Below are positions 13,501 through 25,500 of a DNA stretch of 64,000 nucleotides, one piece after another. The position numbers were made by a program, and so were the translations under genes. The DNA comes from Cyclina sinensis (Eukaryota; Mollusca; Bivalvia; Venerida; Veneridae), in contig JAAONU010000009.1 in the NCBI GenBank assembly GCA_012932295.1, positions 7,295,535 through 7,359,534 on the forward strand, given 5' to 3'. The notes below the pieces were generated by a model. That model ran no database searches and was not told where the DNA came from. It was given only the letters and a program-made list of their open reading frames with translations. Position 1 is the first letter of the stretch; each line of letters begins with the position of its first letter.

Positions 13501-16500
13501 CAATTAATCGACTTCATACATGTGGAAGTTACTTACATGTTTTGTCCATGCTTTTGTAGGTACTTTCAACAGATAATTACTGACTCATGATAATACATCA
13601 GAAAATCATAGACGGTGAGAAAATCAGTTACACCACAACCAAAAAGCTAATTGTTTCGATTATTTTTTAGTCCATTTATTACACGGGTCCAGCTCAATAC
13701 AAATAAAAACAACAAATACCACTTATTGTCAAGAAAAGTCAATATCATTAACTTACATTCTGAAGCAAAGAAGAAGTGAGGTTTCAATTGTTTATTTGCA
13801 TGTTTAAAACTAATTTGTAACAATTGAGTAAACACACAGATGTTACTTCTATTACAGTTTTATTTTTGCTGTAGGAAGTGGGTATTATTTTTTATGTTGC
13901 ATTGTGGGAAATACTATATCTAGAAAGGATTCTCTGTTATACTGAATTTGCATAAACTATGGACTTTAGCGTTAGAGTACTCATGTGGTACTTATTTCCG
14001 AAACGGCAAGGCCAGTACAATAGTTTTGCACTAAATAATCTATTGGTACTCAAAAAACAAAACCAGGATCTAACCTTTGGAAAAAAGTGAAACTTGAAAC
14101 AAAACAAAAATAGGTTGGCAGTAAAATTATTTTTATTATAGCACTTCGGAGACAGGAATTATTGACAGGACACTAAGTCAAAGTCATACGGAAAACAGGA
14201 TATTTAAATTTGTAGAAACATATTGCATTTTATTGTTTAAATTTTTTTGGGTGATTATGATACAGGGATGATATCATGATATTGCACATTATTCTTCTTA
14301 TCTTCCCAAACCAGATGCCGGATAAACACTTTTTCTCAACGGTTGCATAAAAAACAAAACAAAACAACTTGATAATAAGGAAGTGTGCATGGGAAAAATC
14401 AAGCGATAGTGGATTGGCCAAGTGCTTCATTGTGCTGTTAATACGTGATAAATTTAAAGATTGAAATTGTGCAAACCATTACATAAATGTTAATTGCTAA
14501 TAGAATATGTATAAAGTGAAAATAATAAATGTGATTTCTGCAGTACTTAAAAATGTACAATATGTCATGGAAGTATATCTAGATCTTATGTCATTGTCTT
14601 TTAAGGTTGCCTAGTGCTAATGAGCAAAATATTGCTAAACTGCAGAGTGCTTTGTATTCATGTGAACTTGCTTAAAAGATAGGTTATTTGGTTCAAACTA
14701 GATTTTGTCGGAATTATATGTTGTTTAGTTCAAATTAGAGTTTTGTACAAATTCTTTGTCAAGTAATTTTGTCAAGGTGGAGTAGAATCTCTATAAATGT
14801 CAAAATTCACAAAAAAAACTTAATTTTTTTTCTGTCTTTTTTATATAAATGAGTTCAAATATTGTTGAATGAATATTTTGTCATGACATTTGTGGAGTGT
14901 ATTATTTGCTCAAAGGCTCGGAACTTTCTGATCGTCAATTTCTGTCGTCAGTGGTAAAAATAGAGTTTGAGAACGTATGAGAGTGAGGAATTATATACAC
15001 TGCATAAATGGGTCTTTATCGCTTGTTTAATATGTGATGATCAATGCCAGGAGCTCACATACATGTGGTGTAATGGTTTGACATTTCACTAGAAAAACAG
15101 ATTTGTCGAGTGCTCTAGACTTCTGAAACACTTTGCAGGACCGTGAAACACTTTGCAGTACCAATTCACAGCAAAAAGAAAAAATATGAAAAATATACAT
15201 TAATTGAAATTGGTGGGAAGACATTTAAAATGTAGAGATTGTGTTTTAGTTTGAATATAAATGTGAAGTGATACTTATTGTATGACAATAGAATGCTACA
15301 TTTTATGTGATATCTACATGATTGTGAGTTTTGGTAGCAGTATAGAAATATGATGATGTTATGAAGATTCTGTAGAATAGAATAGATGATGTGATAAAAT
15401 TATTAGACATTGAAGATGTAAGATTTAAAAAGATTTAGGAAAACATACATAATATAAATAATGAGATTTTCACCAATAGTGAGTTGCTTTCATAGAAGGG
15501 ACCCTATAGGAATACCAGTAGCTTGTGTTATGTAAGTATTATGATATACTTGCAATAATATTTTTGTCATTGAAGTTTTGAGTGAGTGATTGAGTGCCAG
15601 TCAGGCAGTGTGTCAGTCAGCGTAAGTTACAGTCAGTCAAATTGAAAGAGTTCAGTCATATTGAGTCAGCCACAGTGAGTGAGTGAGCAAGCAAACCAGT
15701 TGGTCAGCCAGTCAGTCAGTCAGCGTAAGTTACAGTCAGTCAAATTGAAAGAGTTCAGTCTCATTGAGTCAGCCACAGTGAGTGAGCAAGCAAACCAGAT
15801 GGTCGGCCGGTCCGTCAGTCAGTCAGTCAGTTTGTCAAGTCAGGTCACTCACTCACACACACTCACTCTCACTCACTCCTGTTTAAAAATTGAGCAAATC
15901 TGTGGAAACAGTCCCTGTTTTAACAATTTAAATGCTCACTCAATGGAATTAAGTAGTAGTTACAGGGTACAAATGTGTTGTTGAAGCTATTCTTAAATCA
16001 TACAGAAAATTGTAGGTTAGTGTTAAAAGGACTTAACTGCTGATAACAACATAATGATTTAACGCCCTGTTGAACTTCTACAGGTGAGCGTTTTACCTGA
16101 GTGTTGCCTAATTACTCAAGTTGTTATCACATGTTTTTGTGCCTTGTATTTGCTCACATTGGTTGGATTTGAAATCTGGAGTGGTGACTAAGTCATTTTA
16201 AAACTGTTTGAATGTGTGCAATTGTGCAAATTTTGAATTTTGACAGTTACTTGAAGACGTGGTAAATTTTGTTGATTGGACATGTATAAATTACATGTAT
16301 TTAAATCTGTGTGTATATTTGAGGGATATTTAACCACATGTTTGTGAAAGGAGTGTGTTAATTGTAGAAATTCAAATTTAAAGTTTTGAAAAATTGTATG
16401 TAGATTTTGAAAGACTTATCACTTGATTCCTGAACTTATGGATTTTTGTTAAATTTAAATTTTGAAGTTTCTTCTCTACATCTGAATTGGACTTTGTTCT

Positions 16501-19500
16501 TAAAATGAAGCGAGTGTTTGCAAATATTTCATGTGATGAACAGGAAAATAAGATCCCTTATCCTGAGGGGTCACCATTTGCATACTGGCAAAAGCAAGAA
16601 AAGAGGTTTGTGTCAGACTTGTTTTGAAGATGATGAAAATTGTAAAGGTGATGACGATGGTCATGATGATAATGATAAAAAATGATCTTGTGATTTCTGT
16701 ATGGGTATTCTTTCAAAACTTAATATTGATATACAGTTTCAAAGCGATATCAGTTACAAACCACAAAATATATGTACTCCATCTGAAAGTCCTGAGTAAT
16801 TTGTTTTTGCAAGTTAACAAAGCAATGTACGAACAGTATAAAACTAGGTGTGAAAAGTTATTTAACTTTTAAAGCCTTCCACCTGATGGTTTATATGCAT
16901 GGATTGGGATATAAATGCTGTTTTTGACATTTTGTTTGAAAAGATATTTCACAATTTCAGATACAAGACACAGCCAGCAGAGGGCAGTAATGAAACAACA
17001 GATTCTATTAGGGCAAAGAAGAAATATGTGGGCCGTCACTTTACCCAGCCTGTCACACCAGATGAAAAACAGGAAGCTGAAATTGCCACAGAGATGCCTG
17101 AGATAAATAAGACTGGGTCAATACAGGAGAGGTGGGTTTAACCCTGAACATGCTGAAATTTTGTAATGGATTTGCCCAGCTTTGAATTTGGAACAGTCCA
17201 TTCAAAGTTTAAGGGATTTCAATATCAAAACACAAAAATGGAGCTACCAACAGTATAGAGCCTGGTCAGATTGCACAGATGTGCAGGCTGGCCTAGCTCT
17301 ATACTGGTGGCAAAGGCTAATCACTTTTGGTTCCAGCAGGTTAAGGTTTAACCAGTGTTTCAGAATACTTGTTTATAATTTCTACTGGTGAAATATCTTG
17401 ACCAAGTTCCGTAAACTACTTAGTCTCTAACGGTATTCCATGGTAATTGCCCTTGAAAGAACAGAAATAACAGGATTTATTCTGTTTTCTTCCACTCTGG
17501 CAGATTAAGAGCTATCACCCCCAGACTTGGTCAGTGTTGCAGTTTGCTGCTTTTATTCGAAGTTCTGTAACCTGATTTGTTCAGATATCAGTAAATTGAA
17601 CTAAGCTACTGTTTGTGTTAAAACAAAGGTTTGATTGAAGTTTTTTAATATTGAAGAGTTCTACCAGTTGCATTTTTGTATATTTCAGATGATCAATAAA
17701 TGTAAACTGAACTTGAGTAATTCTTTTCGATCCAAAGGACATTTCAAAATGGAGATAGGTTGAAGAAAACTAGATGATCAAACATCTATCACTTTAATGT
17801 AGAAAATAATTTTAAATTCTATTTGAAATTTTGTACAGAATCATTACTGGTTCCTGGCTTCATGAGTAATGTTGCAAGAATTTCTTTCCATTTTTCCAAG
17901 TAAATCTTTACTCTTCCTTTACGACATTATAGACTGAATGCACTGAAGAAAAGTGGCGATGAGGAATGGAAGAAGCGTGTTTCACGTCCAGTTGACTTGG
18001 ACAGGTTGGATAGAAGATCTGCTAGTCCTGAGATTACCCCACCCACTATTGCTGTAAAGATGAGGGAGAAGAAAGGGCTCGACACCCCGAGACCGTCGAG
18101 TATCGCTGATAGATTATCTGCCCTAGATTCTGCTCAGGAAGGCTGGAGAGACCGTGTTGGTGAAACAGATGTTAAGAAATTTACGATAGAACACAAGATT
18201 TCATCTTCTGGTATGACTTGTTACTTTATTTGTATGAATATGTGACTCATTTAAACTCATATGAACTGTTGCTCAATATTCAAAAATGACGACATAATGA
18301 GAAATTTGTCAGCATTATGGTCTTAGCAGTAAGTTGTCAGAGCTTCAGACACTCAATCTGGATTTGTAAGAAATATTTTGAAAACTAAAGAGTGTCAAAC
18401 ATATAATTATATAAATATAAATATATACCTAGAAAAACACAAATTCAAATCTAATATGTACATGTATAGTTTGATCACTTGTTTTACAAACCTTTTATGT
18501 GGCACAAGTACTGATCAGATTGCCAAGAAACAATTATCAGGATTTGTAAATAACAGTTGAATAACCTTGACCTTAAGTCTGTTGCCGATGTTAAATGAAA
18601 CAAGTTAAAATTCTAATTTTGTCAGACAGTTGTCATGTTTTAAAGGAATTTATTGGGTAACTGCAAACAATAATTAAACATCTATTATTATGCTCTAATT
18701 GCAGGTCAGTCTATAGGGGAAAGTCCATTGGTTGCCAGGCTACGTGGTAAAACACCGAGAAAAGAGCCAAGTCGAGGTTTGTACACATGCTAGAGTGGCA
18801 GTTGTCTAAATGTTGTTTTCCTTTAGGCAAAATAGTGAAGTGGAAATCACAGACTCTATGCAAAACTGTAGTAACTTCTTATGAGATAAGTAGATACAAT
18901 GGTTTTGCACTGAGCTCTTACAATACATTTGATTAGTACAAGCTTTTTATATTTTGGTGGAAGGTGAACAGTTTTAGAGCTAAAAGCAGTCATAATTATT
19001 AGTCAGTCATAATTAATTAGTTTCTGTTTCTTTATTGATGATTATTTCAGTTAATATATTGCTAAATTTAGCCATCAATTTAAACAAGCATATTATGGTA
19101 CAGTTGTATAGATTTATGTCAGGAATATTAAATTGAATAAGAATTACCATTATGAAACTTGGAGCTGCTTACTGCTTTGCTTAATACATCTTATCTAAAA
19201 ACTTCTTGTAATTTGGAATTTTCATAACTGATTCATAAGGAGAACATTTCTTTTTCACTAATGCTTAAGAACTGCAAAGATTGGAAATAAATGTGCTAAT
19301 ATTTCAAAACTATGTTTAACAATTTGATAAAACAGAATTCATATTATGCTTTGAAAATTCATACAGCAAATTTTAAGAAATTAAGAATTCTGCTTTTTAC
19401 ACCATTATTTTCACATTGTGCTTTTATCACTGTGGTTTGTTTTGCTTGTATAACAGGTAACCAAAGAAGCAGTTCTGTAAGGTTTTGGTATTTTAGCTTT

Positions 19501-22500
19501 AGGTGTACAAACTTTGGGATAAAGTCAGATGGTACAATAAAGGATACAAAATTTGTGTTCTTGCAAAGCAATTAGTGGTCCAGTGGTAACACACAGGAAA
19601 TGTAATCCAAGGGTCTCAAGTTTGATCCCTTACTCTGCATCTAACACTGCTGAATGTCTTTTGGATGAGACTTTAAACTGAGGTCTTTTATATCAGTGGT
19701 TTTGATACCTGTATCTTGCACCAAAAGCCTGAATTAACTCAAGTGTTCAGAGGACGTCCGTCATTTGGGTAACTGGGATTGACAATCGATAGATTGGTCA
19801 GAGGTTGTATTAAAAGCTGACTATAGTTTATAGGTTTTGGTAAAAAAAGGCAGAGATTTGGATAAATTCTTATGAATTTAGGCAAAAGCAGTGTGTGCTG
19901 TTTAATGAAAGTATAAAGCATTTTAAGTTAGTGTCCCCAAACAGAAAGAAAGATAACTACTTTTCATGGACAGTTTTCCAATATCTGAGTTGTTTCCCTT
20001 GAAAAAGCATTTTGCTGGAGAGCCAAAAAAAAAGAAAAAAGAATTATAATCAGATAAGGAATTATAATCAATAGTAAATAAATATTTAATGATGTACACG
20101 GGTTCAAAACAGTGATTTTGACCTTGAATCAGCTGAGGACTGCTTCATTGTTTACTTGTTGCTCAATCATTTTTCACATTGCAGCTATAAAACTCAACAA
20201 CTGGTGCTTTAAATTTGTTCATTTACAGTGCAGTCAGTATTTAATATTTGAACCTGCATGATTTTTTTTCACAAGTCCTCTTAATTTGTTGTTGTTGCTT
20301 TAGAAGATTGGTGAAGGGCCAGTTTATCTTAGATAGTCAGAGATTTTGTTCCATAGTAAAGCCATTTTGAATTTGTTATTTTATTCAAAAGAGCCAGAAA
20401 TGGGGCAACTACCTTTAGATACTTAAAGGAATAGCTTTAGACAGGGTTTTATTTATGTCATTAGAATTATTCAGAAGAGTGTGTTAAACATGAAAAGGAA
20501 GGTACGTTGTTTTTTTTTATGTAACAAATTAAAGCACCACAATGCTCTTTTCTAACAAAAATCACATAACTGTGTTTTATACTATTTTTTTCACACTGTG
20601 TGGCTTTCAGACTCGGAATCTAGCGAAAATTCTGATCTAATCTCACCCACGACCCCAACCAAGCCCCTCCCAAAGGAGGTCGTCTGTCCAGACCTGCCCG
20701 CCGAAATATTGGTCGAAGAGAGTAAGTGAAAAAACTATACCCCACCCACTCTTTCATCTTTAAAGTGTATCTTTTTAGTATTCATACCGTTTATATGTAT
20801 ATATGTGTACATAGGATTACAGAACGTGTAAAGGATTTGTATCTTAGTGATACTAAACAAACAACTCATAACTCATTCCTTGGGATTTAGCAATTCTAGC
20901 TCTAGGGGGTGGCGAATTTACAGGATCTGATAGTGTTTTATAATACGTTTTACATGGTTTTTCTTTGAAAGATTATTTTTCTCTGCAGAAATTAGAAATT
21001 GTTATCTGTCTGTTAAACAACAGAAAAAAGAAAAAAGAATTCAAACAGATGAATTAATTTTTCAACCTTTCAAATATGAACAAGATTTATCCAAGTTTGC
21101 ACATTAAAGCGACTGACTCACAGATGGGCGGACGATGAAAAAAGAGAAAATGTTCGTACATCTTGAAATTTTTGCTGCAGTTGTGAAGAACATATTTAAA
21201 CTTAGTCACTGATTCATTTTTTGATACAGAAAAACATCAAAATATAAAGTTTTACACACTTTTATCGTAAAAGAATTTACCCCGTTAGTCACGGGGTAGA
21301 TACTTTAGTTATAAGATTAATTTTGACGCAACCTTACAAGTAGGTGCTGTGGCTCAGTGGTCTAGATTGTCGCTTTATATTTTACTGACCGAAAGGTTGT
21401 GGGTTCGAATCCTGGTTAAGCCAAAACTTTTTTTTCAGTTTTCATGGTAGAAGCATAATATTATGTTTTTTCCATAGTATATTAAATTCTCTTAAATTTT
21501 AAAGAAAAAAAAATTCAGCAAAATTCTGTGAGTCAGTCGCTTTAAATAACTTTAAACAAATCACGGTTGATTAAGGGTTTGATGTAACTTATATACATTC
21601 TTCTTTTACAAAGTTTCAACAATTTTTTTTTTTAATGGAGTTGTGAAACAGTGTTTAAAATTAATATGTACTTCAGTCAAAACTCAGTCAAAGAACCACA
21701 ATACAAAAAAAACCAAAACAAAGCTGCATTCAGCTGTATTGTAATGGGTAACAAAACTGCTTCTCTTTCTGCAGAGAAAAATTTTAAAAAGAAACTACAT
21801 AACACATCTGAATAAATCAAATAATTAAAATTGTTGTAGGAAAATTACTATATTAGTAGAAGAATTACTTGGCTATATGTTTCCTTTGCTTTCTTCTTTA
21901 TTCATTTTCTGGTGAAGGGGCTTTTGCTTAGTGTGTGTACATGCAGGCTTTAAGTGGCAATTTACTATAGATTTCGTTTTCAGATATAAATTACCTGGTG
22001 GTGACCAGGTGTGTCACAGGATTAATACTTGAGAGATACAATTTCCCATGTACTATCACTACCCTGGATAGCACATTTGGTAGAATACCTTACCATACAA
22101 GTAGGGGGTCATGGGTTCGAGTCCCTGGGACTACTTGATTTTGCTGATATGATGGCATTGGCACCCAATATGGTGATCATTGCAGACATTTATAAAGAGG
22201 GTCACAACAAAAGCTATGCCTTCATTTTAAAGAAATGTAAATATTAATAAAAGCCTTGCCTTTTTTATTGTGAGTGACTGCTTTCATTTGCTTGTAACAA
22301 AATTCTAATGAATACATATAAACAATACTAGAGTATAAATTTATTGCTGAAAGATCTTATATAATTGTGGAAGTTAATTTCATTTTCTTAAACACTTAAA
22401 GGTAAATCACCCTTGGCAACATTCACCACTGTGGAAGAGGAGAAAAGCTCCACCACGGTGGAAGTGCCGTCAATGGACACAGAGTTGGGAAACTTTTTCC

Positions 22501-25500
22501 AGCCTCGTGACAGCATGGTATTAAAAGCTCCAGAGCTAGAAGTCTCCATCGATGATTTTAATGAACTATTCCTGGTTTCAAATGACATGTAAGTGTCAGG
22601 TTTATTGTAAGCAATAGTAGCAGTAAGTGTGATGAAGAAAGTGTGTAATTGAAATGGCTATATGATTATGTCATTGTTATTATATCATGGCATAATGGGG
22701 GACGTCAGTGGATTATCTACCCTGAATACTCTCTGATATTACATTGGTCCTTCCATTTGGATTCCTCTGCTTTCATCGCTATTTTCTTTTTTGGTATGGT
22801 GATATTAAGCCGAATTATTTGCAACAATGGTAGTCAGATGAAACATTTAGTTTAGCAACATGTTTTGTTAACACCATAATGTTTGTAATCCTAACTTTTT
22901 ATCTAGTATATAAGTGACAATTTTCACAACTGAAAGTCAAGACTATCACAAAGAGAAACAAGGATAAAGTCAGAGGATTCCAACTGAAAGGACCAGAGTG
23001 CAATTTGGTCTACCTTTAATGTTATCTGAGTAAGGGAGATAATTTGTTATCAGCAATGTCTCTCATACTATTGTTACGTCACCATCATATCAGTTTCACC
23101 TGAAGAAGACACTGAACCTGTCAGAAAGTTGTTGTGGGATTAGAAGTTTGTCTTATTTATTGTAAAAATGCAATAGTGAAAATATGTAAGTGTAATGATT
23201 CAAACAAGAGTATCAGTATAAGCTTGTGAGTGTAAAATAAGAATATCGTTTTAAGTGTAATGGTTCAAATAAGATACCAGTATAGTGGTGTGTAAGTGTG
23301 ATGGTGAAAGTGTAAATGGTTTGAATGTGTAAAGGTACCATAATGCTTATCTACAGTATATGGATTTTCATTTATCAAATTTATCTCTCTATTTTTATCT
23401 AAACTCTGCAGGCTAGAATCAACTAAAAGGGTCAAACCAAAGAGACGTTACAACACAAAAAGTAGAAATCCATTAAAGACCATGTCATCATGTTTAGAAG
23501 TGAAGTCAGAATACACAGAGGTTATCCACGGGGTTGCCGAGCGAGAACTGAAAAGTGTCAAGGTCGCAGCATGTAAGTTTATTATCAGTAGTAAATCAAT
23601 GCTAACTTGCAGTTTATACCTATCTAAACCTTAATATTAAATTTATTTGTTTTTTCTTAGTAGTAAAGAAAGCATTTGTTTGTTTGTTTTTTTTCCATCA
23701 GAATAAGATTTGGTGCATAGCTGAACTGTTTGTACCAGTTACTAAGAATATGTAGCAGTTTTTATTACTAGTGGTGTTTACAGTTTAGGGCACTGAGACA
23801 CCTTAGATAGATTGTCAAAAAAAAATGGTGTAGCTATCAACAGCTAATAGATGCAAAAAAACCAAACCAAAAAAGTCTTCTAAAGAGGAGGAAAATGTTG
23901 CATTTGTTTCTTGAAATTTGAGTACAAGTTTAGTGAAGAGATCAGTTGAACATTGTGTAGCACACCGTATCTTCAATGTAATTGACAAATATATAGTTTG
24001 TACTGTGTGTTAGATGTTTCTGTTTCTCATACTGTCTTTTCTGTTTGACCTTACAGTACAGCAGAATTCAGGATTTGCTGTCGAGGCATTAGCAGGTCTT
24101 GCCAGTAAGGAGAACTTTGCCAAAGTTGAACTACGCAAGACGGAATCTAACGGGGCTGGTTCCCTAGGATCCAACACAAGGCTGGAACCATATCTTCCTC
24201 TTATGCTTATACATATCAAAGGTGAGATAAATGTTAAATTAGTTTTACTTTAAAGTTATTTAATTGCCTGAAGATATTTCTTGTAACTTCTGTGAATACT
24301 TTTGGTTATGCTACCTGAAGTGTTGACCCGCTCTTGTACTGAAAAGAGGAATGTAGAAATCAAATGAACAATTTCAATTCACATTTCCACCCACTTGATT
24401 TGAAACCAGTAATTTTGGGGTAAGAAATCTGACTCGCAATTTACCTTCCTTTAATCAATTCAGTTTAATTTTGCTTCTGTTTTTCACACTACAGGCAATT
24501 GACCTTTACTTCAGCATAGCATGCAGTGTTCTGGAAACACTCTAGTTACAGAAATAAGAAGTTTATCTTTGAAAAAAGTAATGACTTTTGACTTATTGCC
24601 TGTGTCTGGCCAATTTAAATAACGCTTATCTTATTTTAAAGACATTCTCATAGTGTTTTTAACTTCTGATCATTTTTCTGACCTTTTGGTTGTGCAATCC
24701 ATAAATGAAACTGTTAATGGGGATATTTGTCACTTTCAGTGAGAAATCTTGTTATTCCTAGTGTTTGATTTCATTTTTAGGCCGGAGAAAAGTGCAATGT
24801 CGATTGGTTGAACCAAAGGCAGATTCTGTAAATAGTGGTGACTGCTATGTCCTCGTTACACCCGACAGAATTATACAGTGGATTGGAGACTACTGTAATG
24901 TGATAGAAAAAGCCAAAGTAAGTTTATGAACTAGAGTGTCACTTAATTAACTTTTATTATGCCCCCTCTTCAAAGAAGTGGGGGTATATTGCTTTGCATT
25001 TGTCTGTCTGTCGGTCGGTCCGTCGGTCCGTAGACCAAATGGTTTCCGACCAATAACTAAAGAACGCTTAGGCCTAGGAACTTCAAACTTGGTAGGATGA
25101 TTGTCCATCACGAGTAGATGACCCCTATTGAATTTGGGGTCAAGGGGTGAAAGGTCAAGGTCACATTGACCTTTTAGGTAGAAACGGTTTCCGACCAATA
25201 ACTAGAGAACGCTTTGACCTAAGTTCACCAAACTTGGTATACTGGTTGGTCATCACCAGTAGATGACCCCTATTGACTTTGAGGTCATTAGGTCAAAGGT
25301 CAAGCTCACGGACCTTCGTCCTAAAAACGGTTTCTGATCAATAACTAGAGAACGCTTTGACCTAAGTTCACCAAACTTGGTATACTGGTTGGTCATCACC
25401 AGTAGATGACCCCTATTGACTTTGAGGTCATTAGGTCAAAGGTCAAGGCCACAGGGACCTTGATCCGAAAAACGGTTTCTGATCAATAACTAGAGAACAC

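Noticed and set aside
16468..16605. Longer internal-exon version of the 16505 exon using the AG at 16466-16467
   Set aside because: The frame fits, but the AG lacks a proper pyrimidine tract; the first-exon reading is simpler.
21343..21424. Possible tRNA gene
   Set aside because: Box A and box B are present, but the 5' and 3' ends do not form an acceptor stem, and it lies inside a MITE; called tRNA-like only.
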